The notes: generated by a model not told the origin, from the sequence alone. A DNA stretch of 64,000 nucleotides from Dolomedes plantarius (GCA_907164885.2 OU015496.1:131625375-131689374); one strand, 5' to 3'; counted from the first letter of the stretch, positions 44,874-56,690 are shown. Program-made: numbers and translations.

Positions 44874-45402
44874 AAATACTAATATAGTGCAGCATAGCGC
44901 CTAACGGTATTCCTTTTGAGTATAATTAATTATTATTTATAATCTCTAACATTTGTATATGTATTTATAGGATTTTGTAATAGAAATGAGCTGGAAGGCG
45001 CTCGTATATACAAAAACGGCTTTATATAATGTTGTTATGTTAGGAAGTGGATCTGGGGAGAGCAATATGAGTCCTGGGTGTTGTGGTGACACAGGGAGTT
45101 TGTGATTTCAGCAGGCTTAGATCAACTTCGTTTGTTCATCTATTTAAAACATACAAAATCATAATAAAAATTTAAAAATTGTGATAAAATTTTCTCTCTC
45201 CATGAATAAAGGTGGTGAAGTTCGTCACTATGGTTTTATGATCGGGCTATTGAGATACCTGTTACGCATTTTGGGTTTGGTTTGTAAAAGTGTTGATGCT
45301 ATAAGGAAATTACACAGATTGTATTACTTGTATACCGCGTTTATAGTGTTTTTATTCTAATATTTCTTTAAAAACCCCTTTAAAAAAATTATGGATAATT
45401 AG

Positions 45403-45855
45403 AACTCTAAGTATTTAGCGACTGGCAAAATTGCAGTTTCGGTAGAAATTGCTCGGACGGCTGCTAATAGGGTATGCAATCGTTCGTCAAACCGTTACCC
45501 TAATCTTATTACCAGTTATTTAAAACCAACCAATTCAACGGGGAGAGGATACAAAAAAACTGTAATTGAATGTGAGAGTGATGTATGTTCTTCAAATGAA
45601 GTATCTTGTAATAGCAATATATGTAGCTTAGATACAGGACCTTATAATAGTCATTACACTGGAATGTATAGTTTAAAATATAATCAGTGGAAAGATAATA
45701 GATGTAAAACATGTCCTAATGCAAATGATAAACAAATCAATAATTATCGTAATTTTAAAAAATTTTGTAAGGTTTACAATTGCAATTATAAAATAGAATG
45801 TAAAATATGTGGACTAAAATATATTGGTCAAACTAAAAATACTTTAACCCATTAG
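45403..45855 (+). pseudogene. Penelope-like element fragment with GIY-YIG endonuclease start
   Basis: One open frame of about 150 codons. Its end reads CKTCPNANDK, CKVYNCNYKIECKICGLKYI and YIGQTKNTLT, matching the cysteine motif and the YIG half of a GIY-YIG endonuclease as found at the C-terminus of Penelope-like retroelements. It stops at once because a piggyBac-like terminal repeat begins at TTAA (45844-45847), removing the rest of the nuclease. RT is not seen upstream. Another GIY-YIG retroelement type is possible. Confidence 0.55.
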
Positions 45856-45866
45856 TGCCTAGCGTC
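45848..45866 (+). repeat. Isolated piggyBac-like terminal repeat
   Basis: TTAA followed by CCCATTAGTGCC, one base different from the tip of piggyBac element 2 (CCCATTAATGCC). I could not find its partner end. The rest of 45867-46610 shows no gene. Confidence 0.6.
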
Positions 45867-46603
45867 CTTGGCTTGTTTTGGCAAAATATTTTTTTGAAAA
45901 CAGTAAAACTTTATTAAAGAAGGCTTCGTAGGAATACAACTAAACCATAATTTTTAAAATAATGCAAGTTATTTTACTATTGATTAAAATAAAGAAGAAA
46001 ATTCCTTGAATATATGAATATTTTACTCTGTGCACTTATAATTCAAAAAACTGTCTCAATGGGAAAATATAATTAATAAGCTTCGATATAATTACTATTG
46101 TATCACTTACTTAATTATAAAAGTTTCATTTCAGATACTGCGGTTCGTCGAACACTCAAATTTACTGTTGCAAAATGCAATAATAAAAGTCTTTTAATCC
46201 AAAACATTAATAATTTCAATCAAATATTTTAGTTGAATCACAAGAATCTATTGATTTTTTCTTCCAATTTGTTTAATGATCTTGGGGACGAATAAACTTA
46301 ACCTTTACAATTTTTCGAAGAATATGAAATTTTTCAAAGAACAGAATGACCTTTAAAGGCCTCGTCTGATCGACTCCCCCCTGATTTACCTCAAAGCAAT
46401 ATGTCTTGGCGTGGGAGTAGTATGTAGTCTCTAAGGAAACTGAACTCTGAGTAAATATGTTTATGTGGTTACTGCTGATTGAATTTAGGTGACTTAAAAT
46501 TCCGAATCTGCAATAATATTCTTTAGCTACGGGGTATTTCCTCTTTGTATTTTTTAAAAAACTTATTAGAAAATGCATGTATATACATTCTAATTTCTGC
46601 ATT

Positions 46604-46610
<7 letters not shown>

Positions 46611-46681
<71 letters not shown>
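46611..46681. repeat. (TA)n microsatellite
   Basis: TA array ending at the left tip of the iteron element. Confidence 0.95.
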
Positions 46682-46684
<3 letters not shown>

Positions 46685-47633
46685 GAAACCCTTGTACCTA
46701 GGGCCACCATGCTTTATTTAAATAATTATTATTTTACAGCATTTTTACTCATTGGAGTGAGTGACAACATTGTTTCAAATCATAACAGCCATTATTAATG
46801 AAAGCAAGAAGAAGCTATTGTTAAATACAAAAGAAAGTCTTGATTGGATGATCAAAACTAAATTTTTCACTTCAATTTGAAGTCTTATTTTGTGAAATTA
46901 AGTGCAAACTTATGTTTTAATGTAGAGCAGATATTTTTTGCAATAATAAAGGAAAAAATGATATAAAAAAAGTTTAGTCTGCAGGACTTTGCCTATGGAA
47001 GCCATTTTGCTAAAAACAACAACATCTTGTATCTAGGGCAATAATCTTGTCTTGTACCTTGGGCCATGACCTCTGGTAGAAAAGAGGTGGATTAAAACTT
47101 GGCAAGTGTAGATTTCTCACTGATAACCCCGAGAAAAATTAAAATCAAGAAGAATTATTAGAAAAATTAATTGATTAAAAAAAGGATTACGAAATCTTTG
47201 TTTGAAACAGAAAATTTATGTGAGTTCATTAAGAAGACAATGGTGGAAAAACATGCATTAGAAAGTGGTGAAATAATAAATATTTCTTCCTTTAATACAT
47301 TGCCTAAAATTATCATTCCTTCCTTACGAAGATTTTAGAAGTTGTGCATTAAAGAAATAATGGATACAATTTTTTTTTTATTGTAAGCAACAATTTCAGT
47401 GTTTGGAAATAACTGGCCCTAGGTACAATAGTGTTATTGTACCTAGGGCCATTTGTAATTTTTTTAAAATTTTCAATATCATTTACAAGTTTTTTTTTCT
47501 ACACATGATGTGATTTTTATTTAAAGAGAATAAAGCACGTAATGTATACAAACTATTTTTATTATTGTAAGTCAGTTATACTTAAAGATACTGCCATTTG
47601 AAAATAGCCGGCCCTAGGTACAAGGGTTTCCCC
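46682..47633. mobile_element. Non-autonomous DNA transposon with repeated TGTACCTAGGGCC iterons
   Basis: Perfect inverted tips of about 24 bases (GGGGAAACCCTTGTACCTAG then GGCC) are flanked by TA. The inner part of the tip, TTGTACCTAGGGCC, recurs with variants at about 47026 and 47052 (both direct) and as a large palindrome at 47412-47452. No open frame. TA arrays lie on both sides. Confidence 0.85.
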
Positions 47634-47634
47634 T

Positions 47635-47642
<8 letters not shown>

Positions 47643-47706
<64 letters not shown>
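47643..47706. repeat. (TA)n microsatellite
   Basis: TA array between the iteron element and piggyBac element 3. Confidence 0.95.
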
Positions 47707-47838
47707 TCTCTAGAGACCCGAGCCTAAAATAATGCACTTTATTCAAAATTTTTTACTTTCTGTAGGATAAATAGCATTAAGTGAAACAAATATAAACAAA
47801 AAATTTGAATTCAAAAATTTAAATTATGTTAATTATGT

Positions 47839-47858
47839 GGTACCCAAATGGGTACCTT
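47839..47858 (+). repeat. piggyBac element 3 palindrome, 3' side
   Basis: GGTACCCAAATGGGTACC core, about 132 bases from the element's 3' tip. Confidence 0.8.
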
Positions 47859-47879
47859 GGGTTTATATACGGAAAAAAA

Positions 47880-48224
47880 TCAGTTATTCTCATGGAATTC
47901 TAAGAAACGGTTTCTGTTTTGCAAGCTCAAAAATAGATTACATTTAATGCATCTAACTCTGGATTTTCCTTTACAGCCTGAATTGCGGAATTTCTTCAGA
48001 TTTTGCAATTTGGACAGCACTGGGAAATGCCCCATTTTGTCGTACCTCATATGATTGCTTGGTATGGGAATCACTTTTTGGACATATTTTTCGCTGAACT
48101 ACCTTCTTCTAATAATTTTGAGGTTTCTTTAAGAATTAAAGTTTCTGCAATTACAAGTTTGAATTGTATCAATTGTAGATAGTCTTTTCTTAGCACCTGA
48201 CTTTGTTTGCAATGGCGTGTGTAG
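47880..48224 (-). pseudogene. piggyBac transposase C-terminal part (element 3)
   Basis: On the minus strand the frame enters at the LTR boundary with LYTRHCKQS and ends in the family's cysteine-rich DNA-binding domain: MGHFPVLSKLQNLKKFRNSG, then CKGKSRVRCIKCNLFLSLQN and the final FLEFHENN before a stop. Several of the usual cysteines are kept (GC, RC, KC). There is one frame disturbance near 48090-48110. Confidence 0.85.
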
Positions 48225-48228
48225 AGTG
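48225..48228. repeat. Target-site duplication AGTG (left copy)
   Basis: Pairs with 57350-57353. Counting only one copy keeps the piggyBac frame in register across the site. Confidence 0.85.
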
Positions 48229-48396
48229 TATATAGAAAATAGCTCACATCTACCCAGACTTAGGTGTATATAATTTGAAGTGGCACTCTAAATGAATTTC
48301 ATACAAACACAGTTTATACATGAAACAATGTTTATTGAATTCGTTGCACATATAGAATTTGCTTTTACAGCAATAAGCATACGTACTACTTGTACG

Positions 48397-48469
<73 letters not shown>

Positions 48470-48782
48470 CATTCAATAGAAATACACTTTGCCAATACTC
48501 ACAAACCAGCAGGGAGTCAAACCAGCAGTACTGTCACGTAAACTTTGAGCCTGCTAAGCACTAGCGCAGGATAACACCTAGAGCTACTTACCCCGTAGCT
48601 CCCTCTCGCTTATCTCTCAACCTTAACAACCTTTTTCAACCCTAACAACCTTCTTTATTAATGACGCTGCATGGTATTTATACTAAGCACGTATGCCGAA
48701 ATTAGCATATCTCAAGCAGCTTCTTAAATTCATTCACTCAAAAGTTCGATTCTTGTGAATCGAATATTGTGTATACCTTACA
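48229..48782 (-). repeat. 3' LTR of the gag-only element
   Basis: Starts TATATAGAAAATAGCTC and ends GTATACCTTACA on the plus strand; matches 2951-3426 and the split 5' LTR. It contains an internal TA array (48400-48467). Confidence 0.9.
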
Positions 48783-49920
48783 CTGGCTTCCATCGGAAAT
48801 AAAAAATTAGGTAACTGAGGTCTGAACGGCTTCAGTTAACTAATTGAAAACGTGTGCTGGTCTGACTTTTTACATAATGGGTGGCAAAACCAAAAAACCT
48901 TCCACACGTTGTGAGGAGGAAAAACGCCACTCCCATTTTATAAAACTAACCCCGAAGGGTCCAGGTGACACCATCAAACAGTGGATTTGCAGAGTTGCGG
49001 ATACTGGGCTGGCCAACTGCGCCCTAGAAGATCTATTTTAATTAAAAGTGTCAACACAATTACACAGCATGACATTTCTTGACTGTTTGTATCTGCTCTT
49101 CCCCAATTTATAATGCACATGTGTTATATTTTGTGAAGTTAGTATATTAGTGGTTATTAAATTATTCAGTATATATTTTTTCTAGTCACTACATGTCCCC
49201 TTCAAAAATTTATAAAACAACAGTATGCCGTTTTTTTTCCGTGGCTGACCCCTTCCCCTTTCCCCAGTGTATATGCTGTGAAAATTTTTTTTTCACAGCA
49301 TATACACTGGGGAACTTCAAAACAATTTGGTTCGGTTTTATTAAAGGGTGGGAGTTAGAATAAGAAAGTTGATACAAGACTTGTTCCTCATGAATGCAGC
49401 AACCTCCTTGCACCCGTCTGTCCATTCCGTGGAACCTCTCTTGATGGTCGCAGTCCTAGCAAAGGGATTCGTTGACCGTGTGGGCTTCCTTTGTGCAGCA
49501 GGTCGTTGGTCCTGAGGCGCTGGTTCGGCTTGACGATGGACAGGCGGTCTCTTGGGAGGAGGCCAACCTTGCTGGGCGGCTGATATCTTGCGTTTACTGT
49601 ACTTATGAAAAGAACTTTAAAATTGTAATTCTTCATTTTGATAACATTGTGTACATTATCAGCGACTCATTCAACCTTTGATGGAGTTTTTGCAGTGCAC
49701 ACTTTACTTTTCTTCGTACTTTTGCTTGTATCGGTATTAGATTTTAGTGCAGATTCTAATTTTTCAAGCTTATACGCCGCACCAACGCGTTTAGTTACTG
49801 GCTTTATCTCACCATTTATGATACGTTTACAAGTGAGTTCGCCGCTTGTTCCATGTTTTTCAACAACCTGACTCTGCTTTTTGTATTTGTGCTTATACGA
49901 CTTCTTGTTTACCGCCTTAA
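48783..49920 (-). other. 3' internal region of the gag-only element
   Basis: It contains a perfect hairpin (49260-49314) and, on the minus strand at about 49380-49600, a proline/arginine-rich frame (AAQQGWPPPKRPPVHRQAEP). A lysine-rich frame follows gag at about 49680-49900. A 65-codon plus-strand frame at 48844 has no known motif. Confidence 0.5.
49260..49314. other. Perfect 25-bp hairpin with a 5-T loop
   Basis: Arm 49260-49284 (TTCCCCAGTGTATATGCTGT...) is exactly complementary to 49290-49314. Confidence 0.9.
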
Positions 49921-51359
49921 TTACTTCAGTATTAGCAGTTTTAATGCTGGAACCTGAAGGCGCCTTTTCACGTTTTTTATCCCCCTTAACTTTAGTTTAT
50001 TCTCTTTTGACGAAAAAGCCTTTTTAAAACGTCCTTCTTCAGAATCGCTAACATTTAAATTATTTAACACTGCTTCAGTTTTAGGAAGATTAAGATTTTC
50101 GTACTGGTGCGTTTTAATGCTAACTACGTCTATAATTTCCGAAGCATCAGCTAAACTACTTACAGTATAACTCTGTGTCAACTTTTCATCCTGATTCTCA
50201 GTCTCGTTTTCATGTACTTTATTTAAAACCATATTATCAACCTGGCCTACACAATCCCCAATCGGCTGGGAACTTGAAATAATATCATCATTACCTAGCG
50301 AGTTCCTAATATCGTATAAAGAATTTTTATTGTCGTAAACTAAGTATTCACTAACTTCCGCAACGCATACTTCGTCATCTACTAAATTTCCTTCATTAAC
50401 AGATGTGTGAATATCATCTAAAATATCAGGTATAACATTAATACAAGTATCAGAAGATTTATTTTCTAAATCACTATCATTAGTATCAGCACTATTTTCA
50501 GGAAATTGCACTGGACTTACCTCATTATTCCAGCTAGACTTACTTTCATTATAAGCCACAAAAATACCCTGACTTTCACTATTCTCAAAATAATGATTAC
50601 TGCTCGGACAAGTTAATACATTTGACCACACAGTTTCAACAGGTTGAACCATATCATGTGAAACAACTTGCCAGTGCAAGTAAGGTGCTTGCATATTATT
50701 TACTTTAAGTGCACTAATTTCATTGTAACGCCGTGCGCTTCTATTATTTCGCCTGCGATGCTGGTTTCGCTGCTGGTTTGAAACTCGCGAAAAATTTGGC
50801 GGGGGTGTATAAAACTTCTCGTACCTGGGTGAGGGTCAGGGTTAGCGAAGAAATGCCTATTGTCATATTTAGCTAAAACTTGAAGGAGGGTAACCTTGCT
50901 TGTAATAGTTTGATTATCTAAAAAATCTTGAACACTTGGCTTCAAACGTTGGATAACTATTTTTAAGATTACCGCTTCCGTCATTCCTTCTAAATATTCC
51001 TCACACTTGGAAATCTTTTCCATAGCAAAATCTAAAGCAGAATGACCTTCACGTTGCCTTAGCGAATAAATTTTCGCTTCAATTTCACTTTGATTAAAGG
51101 TCTTTGGAAAAACGCTAAGAAACTGTTGCTTGAATGACAAATAGTCAAAAATCTGATTACTGCTTTCCATACACGTGTACCACTGATATGCGCTACCTCT
51201 TAAAGCGGCTAGAGCAATTTTAAGTTTCTCCCCCACTGGGGTACATTGTTGCTGAAAGTAATGCTCAATTTTCTTTAGGAATTGGCTTGAGGGGCCGCAT
51301 TGAAGGTAGCTTCGAATGGCGCAAAATGCTGAACCATAATTACCCGAGGAAAATTCCAA
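49921..51359 (-). pseudogene. Gag of the non-autonomous LTR element, one frameshift
   Basis: The first frame (50700-51359) encodes a retrotransposon capsid: CTPVGEKLKIALAALRGSAY, FDYLSFKQQFLSVFP, YSLRQREGHSALDFAMEKIS and EEYLEGMTEAVILKIVIQRL. Near 50825-50840, in a run of CACCC-type repeats, the reading continues in another frame as an arginine-rich stretch (NQQRNQHRRRNNRSARRYN), which may replace a zinc-knuckle nucleocapsid. That frame runs on through a long acidic, serine/asparagine-rich region (49921-50694) ending in KLKLRGIKNVKRRLQVP. No CCHC motif and no pol. Confidence 0.75.
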
Positions 51360-51503
51360 CTGGGTTTTGTTCTACAACACTCATTTTCAAATAGTATATA
51401 AGTACTTGCAACAATTTTATCAATATAAGTACACAGTACACATTTTAACTTCAATTATGTTGTTCGTTATAAATGTAACGATAACAACCAGGGTATATAT
51501 AAA

Positions 51504-51516
51504 CTTTCGGGCGCCA
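51504..51516 (-). promoter_or_regulatory. Primer-binding site of the gag-only element
   Basis: Minus strand TGGCGCCCGAAAG, complementary to the 3' end expected of tRNA-Lys, directly after the 5' LTR. Confidence 0.75.
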
Positions 51517-51517
51517 G

Positions 51518-51685
51518 TATAGAGAAAATAACTCACATCTACCCAGATTTGGGTGTATATAATTTGAAGTGGCACTCTAAATGAATTTCATACAAACACA
51601 GATTATACATGAAACAAAGTTTATTGAATTCGTTGCACATATAGAATTTGTTTTTGCAGCAATAAGCATACGTACTACTTGTACG

Positions 51686-51754
<69 letters not shown>
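51518..51754 (-). repeat. 5' LTR of the gag-only element, part next to gag
   Basis: Matches 48229-48465 and ends in a TA array, where the gypsy element is inserted. Confidence 0.9.
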
Positions 51755-51758
<4 letters not shown>

Positions 51759-52036
51759 GAAAGCAGAACTGAACTCTTAACTATGAACTTTAAACTTCAT
51801 GAAATGTTATTTGTAAACGCATATTATGTCTGGCGGAAGAGGGCGCCGCTAGCACGAACATTATCACGACCCCTCTACTCTGTTTGGGGAGAACATTAAG
51901 ACTCCCGCTTTGGATTCCGTCGTGGACGGACTACGTTTTTTTTCATTTCTTTCTTAATAAATGTAATTGTTTTTGTTATTTACGATGGTTTCTAGTTAGT
52001 TTATGTTGTGGATGTTTTACTCCAACCCCGCGCCCA
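51755..52036 (+). repeat. 5' LTR of the young gypsy element
   Basis: Starts TGTAGAAAGCAGAACTG and ends CCCCGCGCCCA; an AATAAA-type signal lies about 75 bases before the end. Confidence 0.9.
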
Positions 52037-52043
52037 TAGAAGA

Positions 52044-52058
52044 TGGTGTCAGAAGAGG
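52044..52058 (+). promoter_or_regulatory. Probable primer-binding site
   Basis: TGGTGTCAGAAGAGG, seven bases after the 5' LTR, has the TGG start of a primer-binding site and resembles leucine- or serine-tRNA primed elements. The tRNA is not certain. Confidence 0.55.
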
Positions 52059-52268
52059 TATTAGATATGAATTAGAAAGAAATCTACGAGAACACGACGC
52101 GAATCTCCATCAACGCATTACGATGCAACGGACTCCGAACTAAAGTAAGACTATTTTTATGAATTACGATAGTGACTGTTTTGTTTCTTCGAATTACGGC
52201 TAATTACGATAATTCTATTTATACGATTTACGATCAATTACGATTTTTGCTAGGATTAACGACTCTAA

Positions 52269-52493
52269 ATGGAAAAAATGAAATTAGCTGATATTCCCCG
52301 AATCAAAGCAAACTTGAAGTCTGCTTCTGTTAAATCTATAAAATGTTTGCATAATTTTGTTTATGAAACTGAAGGTGACCGATTAAACCGGAAAAGGTTA
52401 CGAGAATTTTCTGGCTTTGACTACCAGAAAAACGACGAACATTATGAGAAGAAATTAACTTTTGCTGTGAAAACGTTAGGCTTGGTAATTTAA
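52269..52493 (+). pseudogene. Gag N-terminal part, frameshifted
   Basis: The frame starts MEKMKLADIPRIKANLKSAS and stops at 52491-52493. The reading would continue in a neighbouring frame (CNILCIDCDGNETVLATRIL, about 52503-52570) into the main frame, so one small indel lies near 52470-52495. This region would supply the N-terminal matrix-like part of Gag. Confidence 0.7.
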
Positions 52494-54562
52494 TTACAAT
52501 TTGCAATATTTTATGTATTGATTGTGACGGAAATGAAACTGTTCTCGCTACTCGAATTCTCGATAGCCTATTAGATATTGAAACGCTTAAAAATGATAAT
52601 TTTGAATCTGATAGCGAAGATGAACACGTGAACGAAGAAATTCGTAGCGAAGTTAGCGAATTAACCCGTGTAGAACCATCAGTAGATAAAGTTCCTAAAT
52701 TTACTATTTCCTATCATGATATCGAAGACAGTTTGAGAAAGTTTAACGGGAAAGATAATTATTCCATCGAAAAGTGGATAACTGATTTTGAAGAAACGGC
52801 GAGTATTTGCGCATGGAATGATCTTCAAAAATTAATATTCGCGAAACGATCATTAACTGGATTAGCGAAACTCTTTATTCAAGGTGAATCTGGCTTAACT
52901 TTGTGGGCTAAGCTTAAATCAGCTCTTGAACAAGAATTTGCCTCGAAGTGCACAAGCGCCCAACTCCATAAAATGTTGACGAAACGTCATTTAAACAACG
53001 AAGAATCTCTGCAAGAATATTTTCTGGTCATGAAAGAACTAGCAAGCAGAGGTAACATCGAAACAGAATCCCTAATTCAATATGTTATAGATGGTATTCC
53101 CGATAAACCGTCTAACAAAGTAATTCTTTACGGTGCGAAAGATATAAAAGAGTTTAAGGAAAAATTAGGTATTTACGAAAAAATACGAAATCATACTACG
53201 ATTCCATCTGAACCACAAACAACAAAAAAGAAAAAACATTTCACCCCTCTTTCGGACGTGTCTCCCCGCTTTCAGCGTTGTAAAAACTGCGGTGATAAAA
53301 ATCATAGTGTCTGCCCATTTAAAGACCGCGGAAGAAAATGCTTTAATTGTAACCAATTTACGAATGACCACGTATCTGCTAACTGTCCGGTGAAAAATAA
53401 TAAAATCCCTGAAAGTCAAGCCATGAATATCAGTTGCCGTGTTCCCGAAGAGAAAAATTCTCTTGTACAGATAAGCGTCAGGTTGAACGATAATGAGCTG
53501 ACGGGTATTTTCGACAGTGGTTCCAGTTTGCATGTAATACGATCCGCTTGCTATGAAAGACTGTGTCTCCCAGCTGTTTCTCCCCCCGCCATAAATCTAG
53601 TAGAACTAGGCTCTAAGAATGTGCTTACCAAGGGTTCTTTTATGCATAGCGTGGAAATCAACGGTCACTCCTTCGAATTACTGTTTCATGTTGTCCCGGA
53701 CGGAGCAATAAAATTCGACATTATTATTGGTACCCCTCTGTTAGATTTAGCTGACGTTATTTTGAAAAAAGATTCCTTAATTATTCAGAAGCCCTCCAAC
53801 ACGAATAACTTTCTATTGTTGATGGAAAATTTACCCAACTTTGTTACTAACGAATTGGATTTAAACCACATTAACGATAAGCAAAGAAGAGACACTATTT
53901 TTAAACTTGTATCTAAATATACGCCAAAGAAAACGGAAACCGTAGATATTTCTATGAAGATAATTTTAAACGACGATATTCCCGTGTATCAAAGACCCCG
54001 ACGTTTAGCAATTCCCGAGAAATCATTTGTTGATCAACAAATTAAAGAATGGTTAGAAGCCGGAATAATTAGACCTAGTTGCTCTGATTATGCAAGTCCG
54101 ATTGTTCTGGTCAAGAAAAAAGACGGATCTACGCGACTATGTGTTGATTACCGAGCATTAAATAAGAAAACAATAAAGGATCGTTTCCCCTTACCGTTAA
54201 TTGAAGACGTTCTGGATAAATTACAAGGTGCAAAAATATTCACAACGATTGATCTCCGAAATGGCTTTTTTCATGTCGATGTAGAAGAAAATAGTCGCAA
54301 ACTTACTAGTTTTGTAACTCCTGATGGACAATATGAATTTTTGAAAACACCTTTTGGTATCTCTAACAGTCCCAGTGTTTTTCAGAGATATATCTTCCAA
54401 GTATTCCGAAACCTCATTAATGAAGGTATTTTTATATTGTATATGGATGATATAATTATTCCGTCAGTAGACGAAGAAGAAGGTATTCAACGATTACGTC
54501 AAGTTTTAGAAGTAGCCTCTCGATACGGATTAGAAATTAAATTGAAAAAATGCCAGTTTTAA
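52494..54562 (+). pseudogene. Gag, protease and reverse transcriptase (frameshift after the RT active site)
   Basis: One long frame, open from upstream of 52628. Capsid region: VPKFTISYHDIEDSLRKFNG, YSIEKWITDFEETASICAW, LNNEESLQEYFLVMKELAS. Nucleocapsid with two knuckles: CKNCGDKNHSVC and CFNCNQFTNDHVSANC (about residues 217-255 from 52628). Protease: IFDSGSSLHVI (DSG variant, about residue 295). RT: YASPIVLVKKKDGSTRLCVD, FTTIDLRNGFFHVDV and the active site LYMDDIII (about residue 604). The frame ends at 54562 in a T-run, and RT continues in another frame from 54550. The break fits a one-base indel. Confidence 0.9.
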
Positions 54563-56496
54563 TGCAAAAAGTAGAATTCTTAGGTCACGTCATCGAAAAC
54601 GGAACTGTTAAGCCATCTCCGTCAAAAACGGCTGCAGTGCAGAAATTTCCTCAGCCAACGACGATTAAGCAGGTCCAAAGCTTTCTAGGCCTCACGGGAT
54701 ATTTTCGAAAATTTATCCCTGGTTACTCTACTATCGCAAAACCGTTGAGCGACTTGCTTAGAAAACCTGAGAAGTTTATTTTTGGTCCAAACCAACAAGA
54801 GGCATTTTTGCGATTAAAACAATATCTCGCTACTGAACCCGTTTTGAGCATATTTACACAAGGCAGAAAACTCGAAGTGCATACTGACGCTAGCAAACAT
54901 GGATACGGAGCTGTGTTATTGCAAGAAGATGAAAATGGAAGATATCACCCCATCCATTATATGGGCAAGAAGACGTCGCAAGCTGAAGAGAAGTATTGCT
55001 CGTACGAATTAGAAGTTCTCGCGGTCATTGAATCATTGAAAAAATTTAGGAATTACTTGCTTGGTTCCAAATTTACAATTGTAACTGACTGTGCCGCTTT
55101 CCAGGTGACAATGGGCAAGAAAGACCTTTCACCGAAAATTGCAAGATGGTCATTATTCCTGGGAGAATTTGACTATGAAGTTATCCATCGGTCAGGAGCA
55201 CAGATGAAGCATGTAGATGCGCTAATTCGCAACACTGTGTTAATTATTTCAAATACGGACGACGATATAACCGCCAAAATTAAAGCTGCCCAAAAACGAG
55301 ACGAAAATATTGAAACGATTAAAACCTTGATAGAAAAGGGAAATGATGAAGAACATTTTGTCAAAAATGGAATTTTATATAAGTATAAAAATGGAAGAGA
55401 ACTTTTAATGGTGCCTCAAGAAATGGAAAAAGAAATAATCAAACGAATTCATAAAAATAAAAATCATAATAAAAATCATTTTGCATCATCCAAGACCGAA
55501 GACGTTTTAATTCAAAATTATTATATACGTAATGCCAGAAAACAAATTGATAACGTCATTGCCAACTGCGTAGAATGTATCCTATGTAACAGAAAACGTG
55601 GCAAAGGTGAAGGTTTACTTAATCCTATCCCAAAAGAAAATTCACCGTTGAGCACGTATCATATTGACTTTATAGGTCCTATTCCTTCTACGAACAAGAA
55701 TTATCAACATATTTTCACTGTTGTCGATGCCTTTACGAAATTTGTATGGTTATACCCAGTAAAATCGACATCGTCAAGCGACGCGATAGAAAAGTTAAAG
55801 CTACAACAAACTACCTTTGGAAATCCTTCACGAATTATCAGTGACAGAGGAAGCGCATTTGCTTCGAATGATTTTGAGACCTATTGCGTAGAAGAAGAAA
55901 TAGAGCATATTAAAATTACAGCAGGAATTCCCCGTGGTAACGGTCAAGTTGAAAGGATGCATGAAACTTTAATTCCTATACTCTCTAAACTTTCAATTTC
56001 TGATCCAACGAAATGGTACAAATACGTGTCTATGGTTCAACGGATAATGAACAGTACCGCTTCTCGAAGTACTAAATTCACACCATTCGAACTGTTGACA
56101 GGCGTGAAACTAAAAGGCATAACAGACATACTAGTGAAAGAAGTCTTAGAAGAAGAGTACCTTAACGCGATGATGAAAGAGAGAGATAAAATGAAGGAAG
56201 AAGCAAGGCAAAATATTTTTAAAATTCAAGAAGAAAATCGGAAATCCTATAATAAGAAGAGGAAAAGATCGTACAAGTACAAAGTAGGAGAACTGTGTGC
56301 AATCAAGCGCACGCAGTACGGAACTGGAATGAAGTTACGACCGAAATTCCTAGGTCCCTACCAAGTGACCAGTGTCAAGCCCCATGACCGGTACGATGTC
56401 GTCACAGTCGGACAACACGAAGGTCCCAACATCACGTCCTCCGCTGCCGACTACATGAAACCGTGGCATCCCCGCTATCCCGATTCAGACGACTGA
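54550..56496 (+). CDS. RT thumb, RNase H and integrase of the young gypsy element
   Basis: Continues Pol after the shift. RT connection: EFLGHVIENGTVKPSPSKT, FLGLTGYFRKFIPGY. RNase H: EVHTDASKHGYGAVLLQEDE, SYELEVLAVIESLKKFRNYL, VTDCAAFQVT. Integrase: zinc-binding histidines near 55460-55480 and NCVECILCNRKR; core YHIDFIGPIP (first aspartate), RIISDRGSAFASNDF (second), GNGQVERMHETL (glutamate); C-terminal domain KYKVGELCAIKRTQYGTGMK and RPKFLGPYQV. All catalytic residues look present. It is not a separate gene: the ATG at 54550 is internal. Confidence 0.9.
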   Translation: MPVLMQKVEFLGHVIENGTVKPSPSKTAAVQKFPQPTTIKQVQSFLGLTGYFRKFIPGYSTIAKPLSDLLRKPEKFIFGPNQQEAFLRLKQYLATEPVLSIFTQGRKLEVHTDASKHGYGAVLLQEDENGRYHPIHYMGKKTSQAEEKYCSYELEVLAVIESLKKFRNYLLGSKFTIVTDCAAFQVTMGKKDLSPKIARWSLFLGEFDYEVIHRSGAQMKHVDALIRNTVLIISNTDDDITAKIKAAQKRDENIETIKTLIEKGNDEEHFVKNGILYKYKNGRELLMVPQEMEKEIIKRIHKNKNHNKNHFASSKTEDVLIQNYYIRNARKQIDNVIANCVECILCNRKRGKGEGLLNPIPKENSPLSTYHIDFIGPIPSTNKNYQHIFTVVDAFTKFVWLYPVKSTSSSDAIEKLKLQQTTFGNPSRIISDRGSAFASNDFETYCVEEEIEHIKITAGIPRGNGQVERMHETLIPILSKLSISDPTKWYKYVSMVQRIMNSTASRSTKFTPFELLTGVKLKGITDILVKEVLEEEYLNAMMKERDKMKEEARQNIFKIQEENRKSYNKKRKRSYKYKVGELCAIKRTQYGTGMKLRPKFLGPYQVTSVKPHDRYDVVTVGQHEGPNITSSAADYMKPWHPRYPDSDD

Positions 56497-56690
56497 CGAG
56501 TTATCCCGCCATCCGATGTCACCACAAGAGCACCCCCTGCATGGTCCCGTGTACTTGATGTCAGCACCACCGCATCTCCTGCATGGTCCCGTGTATTGTA
56601 AGTGTGTTCCATTTTATTTCTTTTTCAGAGACTGTCAGTGCCTATTGCTTAATGTCATCCGAGGCCGCATGACAGCTAGGATGGCCGATT

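Noticed and set aside
54550..56496. Separate integrase gene with its own start
   Set aside because: It continues the RT domain of the upstream frame; the ATG is internal and a small indel explains the split.
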